From assembly GCA_964572845.1 (NCBI GenBank), contig CAZNFX010000010.1, positions 62,001-126,000 of the forward strand: 64,000 nt of DNA, read 5' to 3'. This DNA comes from Bin55 sp964572845. GTDB lineage: Bacteria > Pseudomonadota > Gammaproteobacteria > Pseudomonadales > Azotimanducaceae. Positions 35,511-44,831 of this stretch are shown piece after piece. The notes beneath the pieces are model-generated. The model was not told the origin of the DNA. It ran no database searches and saw only the letters and a list, made by a program, of their open reading frames with translations. The stretch's first letter is position 1, and every line of letters starts with the position of its first letter. The position numbers were made by a program, and so were the translations under genes.

Positions 35511-35861
35511 CTAGGAGGACGCGGCGGCGGCAGCACCGGCGGCGGCAACTGCGGCCGCACTTGCCATGGCGGCTTGGGCAGCCTGCACGGCCGCCGCAAC
35601 CGCAGCTTCGGACTGGCTGCCCAAAATGCAAACACTCCCGCCGAGTCCTAGAGGCACATTCCAGTTGATTGAGCCAGTCTCGGGGTTCAGCGCGAACAAC
35701 TCGCCTCGTGCGGCGGCGAAAATTGCATCTTCTTCAACAAGAAGCGTGGTGCTGCCGCTAAAACGCTTCAGTCGTGTTCTCCAGAGCTCATTGCCATCTT
35801 GCTTGCGAATGCAAATCACCTGTCCGCCGATTCCGACGAAGAGACTACCTCTGCCGTGCAT
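35511..35861 (-). CDS. Single-unit PQQ-propeller-like protein with alanine-rich tail
   Basis: About 116 residues. GGQVICIRKQDGNELWRTRL and FALNPETGSINWNVPL are two PQQ-like/BamB-like blade motifs, so this is less than half of a normal propeller. The last 30 residues are almost all Ala. ATG 35861 is chosen because AGGAAGAG precedes it and it aligns with the paralogue; the frame continues upstream to 35966. It faces the MFS gene convergently. Function unknown. Confidence 0.6.
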   Translation of the reverse strand: MHGRGSLFVGIGGQVICIRKQDGNELWRTRLKRFSGSTTLLVEEDAIFAAARGELFALNPETGSINWNVPLGLGGSVCILGSQSEAAVAAAVQAAQAAMASAAAVAAAGAAAAASS

Positions 35862-35899
35862 GACTTCTCTTCCTGAGCTAAGTGCTATAGGGACCCGGT

Positions 35900-36184
35900 C
35901 TAGGCCACTTGGGAATCGCTTGCAAGAATGCAGACACCGCCACCTGCTTTCATGGGTTTTCTCCAATGAATGGCACCGGAATCAGGACTCAACGCAAAGA
36001 TTTCGCCGCGAGCGGCGGCGTAGACTACATCACTTTCAACGAGAATCGTCGTGATGTCGCCGCCCCATCTCAGGAGCTTGGTTCGCCAAAGCTCCTTGCC
36101 CGTTCGCTTTTGAACGCAAATTACACGCCCGTGAGATGCTATATAGAGATTGTCGCGATCTTGCATGATTTCCTGCCCAACCAT
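35900..36184 (-). CDS. Single-unit PQQ-propeller-like protein, paralogue
   Basis: A 94-residue protein closely similar to the next gene: GRVICVQKRTGKELWRTKL and FALSPDSGAIHWRKPM align block for block. It lacks the alanine tail. No signal peptide is visible. The start may be the second ATG at 36166, which follows GGGCAGGAAATC like the paralogue's. The two genes are a tandem duplication and may assemble as blades of a shared propeller (inference). Confidence 0.6.
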   Translation of the reverse strand: MVGQEIMQDRDNLYIASHGRVICVQKRTGKELWRTKLLRWGGDITTILVESDVVYAAARGEIFALSPDSGAIHWRKPMKAGGGVCILASDSQVA

Positions 36185-36305
36185 CTTGGCAATTGAAACT
36201 GTCGCTCATGAATTGCTGGCGTCTTGCTCCTCGGCAACACCACTGCATGTTGCGCGAACTAGAACCTGCAGCACATAAGTGTGACGCACTATATACTAAG
36301 GTTCT

Positions 36306-36390
36306 GTCGGGGTACCTTTCGGTTGAGACGCGAAGCGCGAACCCGTTGAACCTGATCCGGTTAACACCGGCGTAGGGAACGAACCCCGAC
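36306..36390 (+). ncRNA. TPP riboswitch (THI element) of thiC
   Basis: The conserved core is present: GGTTGAGA, then ACCCGTTGAACCTGATC, then the GGTTAACACCGGCGTAGGGAA segment. GTCGGGG (36306-36312) and CCCCGAC (36384-36390) pair to form helix P1. It binds thiamine pyrophosphate and controls the thiC operon starting at 36414. CCCCG at 36384-36388 can also pair with CGGGG at 36402-36406 next to the ribosome site, a possible expression platform. Confidence 0.95.
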
Positions 36391-36413
36391 CGCTCCAGGA
36401 ACGGGGATACATC

Positions 36414-38300
36414 ATGTCAAAGAACTTCAATCCTTCGCATGTCGCTGGCATGGACGAAGATGCACTGCAACCACTGCCGGGATCCCGAAAGATCCACATC
36501 GAGGGAAACAATGGCATGCGGGTTGCCATGCGCGAAATCGTCGTCACGCCCACACCGGCTCAGGGAACGCCAAACGACAACACCCCAACTTTAGAACGCA
36601 ACCCGCCGGTCCGCGTCTATGACACTTCAGGTCCCTATACGGATCCCGACATTGAGACGAACGTTCGAAAGGGATTGCCGAGATTTCGCGAGCGCTGGAT
36701 AGATTCACGAGGCGACACCGAACTGCTTGACGACTTCAGTTCAACGTTCAGTCGTGACCGCAACCGAGATGCCAAGCTTTCCGCTCTGCGCTACGGCCAG
36801 CCACCAACGCCACGCCGAGCAAAGCGAGATGCAAATGTCACGCAGCTTCACTACGCACGGCGGGGAATCGTCACACCGGAAATGGAATACATTGCCACTC
36901 GCGAGAACCTTGCACGTGCAAATCCGGACTACTTGGACGAACAGCATCCTGGCAGAGACTTCGGAGCTGCCATCCCGAGGGAAATAACGCCCGAATTCGT
37001 GAGGTCCGAAGTAGCTAGGGGACGTGCAATCATCCCCTGCAACGTCAATCATCCGGAAACCGAACCCATGATCATCGGCCGAAACTTTCTGGTGAAGATC
37101 AACGGCAACATCGGCAATTCGGCTGTTACGTCGAGCATTGAGGAAGAAGTGGCCAAGATGATTTGGGCTACCCGATGGGGCGCGGACACCGTCATGGATC
37201 TTTCCACAGGAAAGAACATCCACGAGACTCGTGAATGGATCATTCGCAATTCGCCGGTACCGATAGGCACCGTGCCCATTTACCAAGCTCTAGAGAAGAC
37301 CAACGGAATCGCCGAAGATTTGACTTGGGAGTTGTTCAAGGACACCCTCATAGAGCAAGCAGAACAAGGCGTCGACTACTTCACCATACATGCCGGAGTC
37401 CGACTTCCGTTCATTCCTCTTACCGCCAGACGGACCACAGGAATCGTCAGTCGCGGCGGGTCCATCATGGCGAAGTGGTGTCTTGCACATCACAAAGAGA
37501 GCTTCCTCTACGAGCATTTCGAGGACATTTGCGAGATCATGAAAGCCTACGACATCTCCTTCTCTCTTGGAGATGGCTTGCGCCCCGGATCCATTGCGGA
37601 TGCAAATGATGAAGCCCAGTTCGCAGAATTGGAGACCTTGGGTGAACTCACCCAGATCGCTTGGAAGCATGACGTGCAAACGATGATCGAAGGTCCAGGC
37701 CACGTGCCCATGCAGCTGATCAAGCAGAACATGGACAAGCAACTTGAAGCTTGCGACGAAGCTCCGTTCTACACGCTTGGCCCCCTGACGACCGACATTG
37801 CCCCGGGATACGACCACATTACGTCCGCCATCGGAGCCGCCATGATCGGTTGGTATGGATGCGCCATGCTTTGCTATGTCACCCCGAAGGAGCATCTTGG
37901 ACTACCGGATAGGGAAGATGTGCGTGAAGGCATCATTGCCTACAAGATCGCTGCGCACGCAGCAGACTTGGCGAAGGGGCACCCCGGTGCCCAGATTCGC
38001 GACAATGCTCTATCCAAAGCCCGATTCGAGTTTCGATGGCAAGATCAGTTCAATCTTGGACTTGATCCCAACAAGGCGCAGGACTTCCATGACGAGACTT
38101 TGCCCAAACAGTCGGCAAAGCTCGCCCATTTCTGTTCGATGTGCGGACCGAAGTTCTGCTCGATGAAAATTAGCCAAGAAATCCGAGAGGCTGCGGGAAT
38201 TAGTGAGGAAGCAGTCCGACTTGTCGATGTCGAAGCGGAACTGGCGGAAAAGGCAAGGGAATTTCGGGAGGCTGGCAGCGAGATTTATTCCAAGGTCTAG
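36414..38300 (+). CDS. thiC: ThiC phosphomethylpyrimidine synthase
   Basis: A 628-residue radical SAM enzyme that rearranges aminoimidazole ribotide to HMP-P, the pyrimidine precursor of thiamine. Full family length. The C-terminal CSMCGPKFCSM provides the CxxCxxxxC [4Fe-4S] cluster, and the domain contains the EGPGHVPM and GPLTTDIAPGYDHI signatures. It is first in the riboswitch-controlled operon thiC-thiO-thiS-thiG, 24 bp after the riboswitch core. Confidence 0.98.
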   Translation: MSKNFNPSHVAGMDEDALQPLPGSRKIHIEGNNGMRVAMREIVVTPTPAQGTPNDNTPTLERNPPVRVYDTSGPYTDPDIETNVRKGLPRFRERWIDSRGDTELLDDFSSTFSRDRNRDAKLSALRYGQPPTPRRAKRDANVTQLHYARRGIVTPEMEYIATRENLARANPDYLDEQHPGRDFGAAIPREITPEFVRSEVARGRAIIPCNVNHPETEPMIIGRNFLVKINGNIGNSAVTSSIEEEVAKMIWATRWGADTVMDLSTGKNIHETREWIIRNSPVPIGTVPIYQALEKTNGIAEDLTWELFKDTLIEQAEQGVDYFTIHAGVRLPFIPLTARRTTGIVSRGGSIMAKWCLAHHKESFLYEHFEDICEIMKAYDISFSLGDGLRPGSIADANDEAQFAELETLGELTQIAWKHDVQTMIEGPGHVPMQLIKQNMDKQLEACDEAPFYTLGPLTTDIAPGYDHITSAIGAAMIGWYGCAMLCYVTPKEHLGLPDREDVREGIIAYKIAAHAADLAKGHPGAQIRDNALSKARFEFRWQDQFNLGLDPNKAQDFHDETLPKQSAKLAHFCSMCGPKFCSMKISQEIREAAGISEEAVRLVDVEAELAEKAREFREAGSEIYSKV

Positions 38301-38303
38301 GTT

Positions 38304-39272
38304 TTGGAAGTCAAGGTTGCTGGGGCGGGGCTCATTGGACCCTTGCTGGGATGGCGCTTCTCAATTCAACACCATGAAGTCACGATTTACGAGCGTGACC
38401 GTGAACACTGTCCCACGAGTGCGGCGTATGTTGCAGCGTCGATGTTAGCGGCCCAAAGCGAACGCCCCGAGTCGAATGAAATTGTGTGGCAAATGGCACA
38501 GGAAAGTTTGCGAATTTGGCCGGTTTGGCTAGACGAGCTCAACGTTCCCTACGGCATGGATGGCTCAATAATCTTGGCGCATCCAAACGACGAGAGTCTG
38601 CTGCGCAAATTCGAGTCGAGCCTTCGGCGACACGGAGTCGCCGCCTATAAGACCTTGCAGAAGAGCGAGTTAAACGCGATCGAACCCGATCTATCGCATC
38701 GGTTCAATCGCGGTCTTTACTTGGAAGAGGAAGGGTGGATTGACAATCGAGCGCTGCTTCTCGCGCTGAAAGAGCGGTGCGGTCGCATCTGCTACAACAC
38801 TCAAGTGGACCCATTTGAATTGGAAGCCGATCTTGTCCTGGACTGCCGCGGTGTGGGATCGAACCATCCTGAGATTCGAGGCGTAAGAGGTGAAGTAGTC
38901 CGTCTGCACGCGCCAGCTGTCGCACTCTCGCGTCCCGTTCGACTGTTGCATCCCAAGTACAGCCTGTACGTCGCGCCCCGCGACAAAGATCACTACGTCA
39001 TAGGTGCTACGCAACTCGAAAGCGAATACGGTGGCGGCGTGACAGTGCGTAGCGCTTTGGAACTTCTCTCAGCTGCCTTCACGATCCATGAAGGATTTGA
39101 AGAAGCGGAGATCGTTGAGTTGGGTACAGGATTGCGACCGGCGTTTCCCGACAATTCTCCTCGCGTAGAGTGGCGCGATGGTGTGCTGAGCGTCAACGGT
39201 CTCTATCGACATGGCTATCTCATCGCACCCGCAATCGTCACCGCGGCAACTGCCGAGGCCTTCAACAGATGA
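38304..39272 (+). CDS. thiO: ThiO glycine oxidase
   Basis: A 322-residue FAD-dependent oxidase that makes iminoacetate from glycine for thiazole synthesis. The N-terminal AGAGLIGPLLGWR is a somewhat divergent GxGxxG FAD-binding motif, and a GTGLRPAFPDN segment with GLYRHGYLIAPA closes the fold. TTG 38304 follows the thiC stop by 3 bp; no better start exists. It overlaps thiS by 4 nt (ATGA). Confidence 0.9.
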   Translation: MEVKVAGAGLIGPLLGWRFSIQHHEVTIYERDREHCPTSAAYVAASMLAAQSERPESNEIVWQMAQESLRIWPVWLDELNVPYGMDGSIILAHPNDESLLRKFESSLRRHGVAAYKTLQKSELNAIEPDLSHRFNRGLYLEEEGWIDNRALLLALKERCGRICYNTQVDPFELEADLVLDCRGVGSNHPEIRGVRGEVVRLHAPAVALSRPVRLLHPKYSLYVAPRDKDHYVIGATQLESEYGGGVTVRSALELLSAAFTIHEGFEEAEIVELGTGLRPAFPDNSPRVEWRDGVLSVNGLYRHGYLIAPAIVTAATAEAFNR

Positions 39273-39466
39273 ACATCGTGGTCAATGGCCAGGACGTCGA
39301 AACCGCTTCCCAAGAATTGAAGTCCATAGTCGAATCATTGGGGTATCAATGCAACAAAGTGGTCATAGCCGTAAATCAAGAATTCATTGCAAAGGAGAAT
39401 TGGGAAGAATTCCGTGTTGCGGCCGGTGATACGTTGGATGTGCTTACTCCGGTGGAGGGAGGCTAG
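39269..39466 (+). CDS. thiS: ThiS sulfur carrier protein
   Basis: A 65-residue ubiquitin-fold protein ending in Gly-Gly, which is thiocarboxylated and donates sulfur to ThiG. MNIVVNGQDVE and the GDTLDVLTPVEGG end fit the family. ATG 39269 overlaps the thiO stop; the frame is open further upstream inside thiO but that is not coding. Confidence 0.95.
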   Translation: MNIVVNGQDVETASQELKSIVESLGYQCNKVVIAVNQEFIAKENWEEFRVAAGDTLDVLTPVEGG

Positions 39467-39469
39467 ATC

Positions 39470-40285
39470 ATGTCTGACGAATGGAGCGTCTACGGCATCA
39501 CTCTGTCGAGTAGATTGTTTCTTGGAACTGCGCGCTATCCGTCACCGGCAATCATGGAAGAGGCGATTATGCAATCCGGTGCAGAGGTCGTCACCACGAG
39601 TCTACGACGTCAATCTCCCAAGGCAAAAGGCGGGCGATCGATCTGGGAGCATATTGCCAAGCTCGGTTGCAATATTCTGCCCAATACAGCAGGATGCAGA
39701 TCCAGCAAGGAAGTCCTGCTTCTTGCGCAAATGAGCCGTGAGATTTTCGAGACGGATTGGATTAAGTTGGAAGTCACAGGCGACGAATACAACCTGCAAC
39801 CCGATCCGTTCGAGCTCATCGCAGCAACAGAAGAGTTGCTATCGAACGGGTTCAAAGTTTTCGCTTACACCACAGATGATCTAGTCGTCTGTCAGCGACT
39901 ATATGGTATGGGCTGCGAAGTCATCATGCCGTGGGGGTCGCCAATTGGCAGTGGCAAGGGGTTGATCAACCCCTATGCGTTGGAAACCCTGCGGGACAGA
40001 ATGCCGAATGCGACTTTGCTGGTGGATGCGGGCATCGGATTGCCGTCGCATGCCGCACTAGCGATGGAACTGGGGTTCGACGGAGTATTGGTCAATACCG
40101 CGGTGGCCACTGCGGATGACCCTGTTTCCATGTCTATTGCAATGTCCCATGCTGTCAAGGCTGGCCGATTGGCTTGCTTGGCGGGACCAATGGCACCTAG
40201 CGACACCGCCCACGCCTCGACACCAGTCTTGGGGCAGCCGTTCTGGCAAACGGAATCCAAGAAGCGCGATTCGCAACCGAATTAG
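39470..40285 (+). CDS. thiG: ThiG thiazole synthase
   Basis: A 271-residue TIM-barrel enzyme that forms the thiazole phosphate from DXP, ThiS-thiocarboxylate and iminoacetate. Visible signatures are GTARYPSP, ILPNTAGCRS, the Schiff-base lysine in WIKLEV, MPWGSPIGSGKG and VDAGIGLPSHA. It starts 3 bp after thiS. In pseudomonads thiG is followed by trmB; here trmB is 24 kb away, another sign of rearrangement. Confidence 0.97.
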   Translation: MSDEWSVYGITLSSRLFLGTARYPSPAIMEEAIMQSGAEVVTTSLRRQSPKAKGGRSIWEHIAKLGCNILPNTAGCRSSKEVLLLAQMSREIFETDWIKLEVTGDEYNLQPDPFELIAATEELLSNGFKVFAYTTDDLVVCQRLYGMGCEVIMPWGSPIGSGKGLINPYALETLRDRMPNATLLVDAGIGLPSHAALAMELGFDGVLVNTAVATADDPVSMSIAMSHAVKAGRLACLAGPMAPSDTAHASTPVLGQPFWQTESKKRDSQPN

Positions 40286-40699
40286 CTGCAAATGAGTGGG
40301 ACTCAACCAAGACAAGATCAGCGCACGACGAAGATTGGCAGTCGTACAGTCTTACGGGACGCGACTAGTTTGTGCCGCGGCGGGGTCGAGCCTCTGTCTG
40401 TTTAGGGAGGGTTCTATGCCCTCAACTCAGCGACGAGACTATCCTCGTTGGGAAACTCTCCTGTCTGATGCTTGGAATAGACTACGGCACCATTTACATC
40501 TACATCGAAGATGCCACCCCCGCCAGCTATCAGTTCGACGCTGGCTTGAAATTCGCTCTCCAACTTTGCAGCCAAACTGGCCGCTTTGGGTTTGTAGCCT
40601 CAGGAATTGCAGTAGGTTATTTTTACGTCCATATTGCGGATTCGCTTGGGATCAAATCAACCCGACCATCATAGCAAATCCTCATAGCGGAGGAGCTTA
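40286..40699. other. 414-bp intergenic region
   Basis: It lies between thiG and the convergent kinase gene. A plus-strand frame at 40372-40674 has no ribosome site, family or credible composition. I see no clear terminator or repeat. Confidence 0.55.
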
Positions 40700-41725
40700 C
40701 TATGCCTCTACCACTGAGGGTTCAGACACTTTCGCTGGATAAATCCAGTTTTCCAGATCGACAATCAGGGCGTCCCCAGACTGATAGCGTTGATCGCGGT
40801 CCGGCAGAGTGCACCGCAGACAAATGTCCTGCAGTTCCTCTGGAATGTCCAGGTCGGGTCGCCGCTCTCGAGGAGGAACGAAATCGCGGGTTTGAATTCG
40901 CTCCAGAACAGATTCGACATCGTCGCCTTGAAACATTCGGTCCAGTGCCAGAATTTCATACAGAACGGTTCCCACGCTGTAGATGTCGGTCCTGTGGTCT
41001 ATGTCAAGAGGATCTTGCAGCTGCTCGACCGACATGTGGGGCGGCGTGCCGTCAAGCGGAGCCCGCCTAGTCAAATCAATGCTCTCGTCGGAAATGTCGA
41101 TTTTTGCTAGCTTGAAGCCCGGCGTAGACTTGTCCTCTCCAAAGTTCGATCTGGACGTGTCGTCCCACACCTTTGCCGTTCCCCAGTCTAGAAGCATCAC
41201 CTCGCCGAAGTCGCCGACAAGAATGTTCTCCGGTTTGATGTCTCTGTGCACCACCCCATGTATGTGTGCGTAGTGCATCGCATGGCACACCTGAACAAGG
41301 ATTTCAATCAATCGCGTCAGGCTGATGGTCTCTCTTGGTCGCCGTTCCTTGCGCCTGTCGATGATCTCGCGCAAAGTCAATCCATGGACCAGCTTCATCG
41401 TGAAGTAGTACTTGCCCTTGATGTCACGGCCGAGTTCGTAGGTAGGGACGGTGTTGGGGTGCTGCAGCATCGCGGTAACTCGAGCTTCTCGCAGAAAGCG
41501 AGCCTGCTCGGCTGGATTCGATGCCAGCTCGGGTCGCAAGGTCTTGTAGCAGACCGTTCTCTTAAGATGAAGGTCCTTGCAACTGCTTATAACGCATTTT
41601 CCGCCCCTAGCCACCGGCTTGAAATACATGTAGCGTGTGCGATTGTCGGGCTTTGCTGGCAACTGCGCATCCGTCTCCTTCTTGAAGACATTGGGATATG
41701 CATCGGACCGTTTCGGATACTTCAC
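40700..41725 (-). CDS. Hanks-type serine/threonine protein kinase
   Basis: A 341-residue cytoplasmic kinase with no transmembrane or sensor domain. The glycine loop is ARGGKCVISS, the ATP lysine is in VCYKTL, the catalytic loop is HRDIKPENIL, and the metal motif is DWGTAK instead of DFG, a variant common in Planctomycetes and some proteobacterial kinases. GTPPHMSVEQL is the P+1/APE region, and DIYSVGTVLYEIL follows. GTG start at 41725. The next genes on the other strand include double FGE-like protein; many bacterial kinases carry FGE domains in the same chain, so a functional link is possible. Confidence 0.9.
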   Translation of the reverse strand: MKYPKRSDAYPNVFKKETDAQLPAKPDNRTRYMYFKPVARGGKCVISSCKDLHLKRTVCYKTLRPELASNPAEQARFLREARVTAMLQHPNTVPTYELGRDIKGKYYFTMKLVHGLTLREIIDRRKERRPRETISLTRLIEILVQVCHAMHYAHIHGVVHRDIKPENILVGDFGEVMLLDWGTAKVWDDTSRSNFGEDKSTPGFKLAKIDISDESIDLTRRAPLDGTPPHMSVEQLQDPLDIDHRTDIYSVGTVLYEILALDRMFQGDDVESVLERIQTRDFVPPRERRPDLDIPEELQDICLRCTLPDRDQRYQSGDALIVDLENWIYPAKVSEPSVVEA

Positions 41726-41934
41726 AACGTTAGACGAGAAAAATAGACCGCAAATCGTAGCAAAAACGCCCCATTGGAGGTTGGGTGTCCAACTCTCGGG
41801 CTTTTCGCATTAGCCGCCATTTGGATAGAGGATTGCTACCTCTCACCGTGAAATCACCGAGACCGTGCAAGAGATTGTCTATAGCGTTTGCGCAGGCTTA
41901 TGCAATTCGAGGTTCGATCAGCACGCACAGCCTG

Positions 41935-43596
41935 CTAGAGTGAATTGACCTGATCCCATGCATCCAGCTTCGCCATGCGAAACTCCTGGATCATCTTTGG
42001 ATCGGCGTTGAGGTCCATTGAATTGTCGTGCTCGCGGTCGTAAGTGGTCCATTCCGGCAATCCCGTTCCGTTTGGAGTACCCGTCTTAGCGAAATTCACC
42101 CAATACGAGTGCAGGAGATTGGCAACCTTCCGGTCGTCGTCATTCCACAAATCTTCATTGCTTCTATTGAAAGCATATGCGATCTCTGCAGCATGGAAAG
42201 CGCCGAGTGATCGTGTCGGTTCTGCATTCGGCATCTGAAATGGTGCCGCATGGCTGAATACGTAGAGATACGCGTTTACGTCTTGTTGTGTCAGCAACCG
42301 AGCCCAAGTACGCATCTCCCAAGCAAACGTCGTATCCGAAATCATTTGCTGCGATGCGGTTCGGGTCGACTCCATGGCGTCTTTCATGTAGAGTTCGATG
42401 AACTTGTCCGCGTTTTCGTCCATGTTCTCTCTAATGTTGGCTTTCCAGACCTCTATCTCGTTCTCTGGCAGGTTGTAGTAGAGGGTCGTTCCTTCGTCCG
42501 TATTGGATCCAACAATCGCTGGCACTACATTCCCTCGACCTGATGAGACTAGGTTGCGCATCTGGTCAGGAAAGAGGTAGCCGTCCACATAGATCGAACG
42601 CCAGGACATGGACCTTCCGCTTCCCATCAACGCTCCTCCAAGCTCCAGTGAGCTCTTTGCCCTCAATTCAGCTATTGCCTCGGCTCCGGTTTTGGTTGTA
42701 CCCAATACTTGCGCAACGGCTTCGCCCACCGCATGTCCGCCACCAGAAAACTCACCTGCCGTACTTTCCGGGTTTTCCAATTCCCCATCCAATGTTGGAT
42801 GCTTGTTGAAACAGCCTCCCGATTGTCCAATTGCCTTGTGGAACAGCCCTTTGGACAGTGGAGTTGCCACGAGATAGCACACGCTCATTGATCCCGCTGA
42901 TTCGCCAAAGATAGTGACATTGTCTGGGTCGCCATTGAACGCGCTAATGTTCTCCCTGACCCACTTCAGTGCCGCAAGTTGATCGTGAATGCCCTGGTTT
43001 CCCGATATGCCATGTTCGTTCTCTTCGCTCAATGCTGGGTGAGCGAAGAAACCCGCTAGATTCAATCGATAGTTGATGGTTACCAGGACAATCCCGGACT
43101 CCGCGAACTTCGTCCCATCGTAGTAATCACTAGAACCGCTACCGAACTGAAACGCTCCTCCATGAATCCATACCATCACGGGATAGGGTCCCTTCGATCC
43201 GACAGGTTTCCAAACATTTAGATAGAGGCAATCTTCCGACATTCGCGGTCCGCCCGCTTCGGGGGAACGCGGCTGCATGCACTCGGGACCGAAATCCTCG
43301 GCTTCGCGAATTCCCTCCCACGCATCCAAGGGTTGAGGCAGTCGCCAACGCAGGTCGCCTATCGGAGCTGCTGCATAGGGAATTCCCCTAAATACATCTA
43401 CCTTGTTATTCAGTGAAACGCCCTGTAGAACTCCATGCGATGTCTCGGCCAAGGCTGGCTGGAGCGATTGCTCCGCATCCTGACTCGATGCCGAAATGAC
43501 CGCGAGGACCGAAAAACAGAACAATGCTGCTTGCAATTTACGTGTTCCTAGAGAACCCTTGCCGACCAAGCAAGGAGCGGAAATAGTCGCCTTCAT
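41935..43596 (-). CDS. Exported carboxylesterase, type B
   Basis: A 553-residue alpha/beta hydrolase of the cholinesterase/type-B carboxylesterase family. A signal peptide lies at residues 1-38 (LFCFSVLAVISASS). The nucleophile elbow is FGESAGSMS, the acid residue is in NTDEGTTLYY, and the base is in LGAFHAAEIAYAF. ATG 43596 follows AGGAAAAG; the frame continues 30 codons upstream without support. It probably cleaves esters in the periplasm or outside. The leader contains a perfect 9-bp inverted repeat. Confidence 0.92.
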   Translation of the reverse strand: MKATISAPCLVGKGSLGTRKLQAALFCFSVLAVISASSQDAEQSLQPALAETSHGVLQGVSLNNKVDVFRGIPYAAAPIGDLRWRLPQPLDAWEGIREAEDFGPECMQPRSPEAGGPRMSEDCLYLNVWKPVGSKGPYPVMVWIHGGAFQFGSGSSDYYDGTKFAESGIVLVTINYRLNLAGFFAHPALSEENEHGISGNQGIHDQLAALKWVRENISAFNGDPDNVTIFGESAGSMSVCYLVATPLSKGLFHKAIGQSGGCFNKHPTLDGELENPESTAGEFSGGGHAVGEAVAQVLGTTKTGAEAIAELRAKSSLELGGALMGSGRSMSWRSIYVDGYLFPDQMRNLVSSGRGNVVPAIVGSNTDEGTTLYYNLPENEIEVWKANIRENMDENADKFIELYMKDAMESTRTASQQMISDTTFAWEMRTWARLLTQQDVNAYLYVFSHAAPFQMPNAEPTRSLGAFHAAEIAYAFNRSNEDLWNDDDRKVANLLHSYWVNFAKTGTPNGTGLPEWTTYDREHDNSMDLNADPKMIQEFRMAKLDAWDQVNSL

Positions 43597-43620
43597 CACT
43601 TTTCCTACCAATGTGGATTC

Positions 43621-43641
43621 AATGAAGCGAAGCGCTTCATT
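43621..43641. promoter_or_regulatory. Perfect inverted repeat between divergent genes
   Basis: AATGAAGCG-AAG-CGCTTCATT has 9-bp arms and a 3-base centre. It sits 25 bp before the carboxylesterase ATG in the 197-bp gap shared with the divergent proton-channel operon. An operator for one or both units, or an mRNA leader hairpin, is plausible. Confidence 0.5.
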
Positions 43642-43793
43642 CCCAATCTTACCGAAAACAGCTACTTGTTGGAACGACTCTGGCAATGTCGAATCTAAGC
43701 GAATCGGGTGAGTCCAAATGCGCTTTCATCAAATGCGATACCATTTCAATCTCAAACCGAGCTAATCCCTAAACCTAGCCTTAAGGATCACAT

Positions 43794-44831
43794 GTGGTCA
43801 TAGCCGCAATCCTATATCTGCTTTTGCTGAGCCTTGTCTCCGTGAACGTCATACAAGCCTTCAATTGGTCAATTGCATTCGCTGCAATACCGATAATCAT
43901 CGCCATAATCCTCGTCGGCGCCATGTACACTTGGAGGCACACACGTCGAGTGCTGTTGCTCTCTCTTGGCTATGCTGGAATGGTAGGCTTGTCGGCAGTC
44001 GCTCTCACATTTACGCTTCCCGCTTTCGAAGTGATTTTCTACGGCGAGAGCGGCTCGTGGACATCGCGGCTCGTGCCTCTGTTTGTCGTTGCCCTTGCCC
44101 TCTATGTATCCGGACTGTGGATCGAGGCGGCCTCCATGCGTCAGTCCGATGCGCTTGAATGGCTGGCAAAATTTCTTGGCGGTCCCAATCTCTACCTGAC
44201 CATGGTCACGGCTCTGATTCTCTGCGCCGGCACCCTGCTAGCACTCGAGTGGCTTGAGGGTGCGGCTGAGGCGACGGCAGGGATTACGCAACGATTTCTG
44301 GCGCGTGGGATCATTCCACCCCTGACCGTGTTCATATTCTTTTGGGGCGTTCTTATGCTGCTCAGCAAGTGGTGGAACGCCTTCTACCTCCGTCTGTCGA
44401 TGAATCGATGGGAGAACGAAACCGTTGCAAGCACCAGCTCGAACCTGGATCGCGTGCGCAATGTCGCTCGCAATCCCGATACTTTGGAAAATCAACTGCA
44501 GTTCTTGTGGCGACGGCACGACGAGTCCTACCTGGTGCCCCGCTACATCAGCTTTGCCACGCCGGTGTTGGGTTTCATCGGAACGGTGCTGGGCATTTCC
44601 CTCGCCGCAGACGGCATCCGAGGAATCATTTCGTCGGAGACAGGACTAAGCGGTCTATCCAGTGAACTCGGAGCCGCGATTTCCCCGTTGGGAATCGCCT
44701 TCGACACAACTCTTATTGCTCTATCACTCAGCATAGCCTTGGCGTTGCTGCTAGCGCTTGTGCAGAGAGGAGAGGAGCGTACCTTGTCAACGCTGGAACG
44801 ATACCTACGCGATAACGTACGTGTTTATTGA
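43794..44831 (+). CDS. MotA/TolQ/ExbB-type proton channel subunit
   Basis: A 345-residue inner-membrane protein with about eight hydrophobic helices. The C-terminal half has the two core helices of the family: TPVLGFIGTVLGISLAADGI and AISPLGIAFDTTLIALSLSI. The N-terminal half adds about six helices absent from ExbB and TolQ. GTG 43794 has AGGA 7 nt upstream. It is the first of four overlapping or abutting genes. As in MotA/ExbB it would form a pentameric ring powered by proton flow around a dimeric single-pass partner encoded next door (inference). Confidence 0.85.
   Translation: MVIAAILYLLLLSLVSVNVIQAFNWSIAFAAIPIIIAIILVGAMYTWRHTRRVLLLSLGYAGMVGLSAVALTFTLPAFEVIFYGESGSWTSRLVPLFVVALALYVSGLWIEAASMRQSDALEWLAKFLGGPNLYLTMVTALILCAGTLLALEWLEGAAEATAGITQRFLARGIIPPLTVFIFFWGVLMLLSKWWNAFYLRLSMNRWENETVASTSSNLDRVRNVARNPDTLENQLQFLWRRHDESYLVPRYISFATPVLGFIGTVLGISLAADGIRGIISSETGLSGLSSELGAAISPLGIAFDTTLIALSLSIALALLLALVQRGEERTLSTLERYLRDNVRVY

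Noticed and set aside
40372..40674. 100-codon frame after thiG
   Set aside because: No ribosome site, no family, unusual composition.
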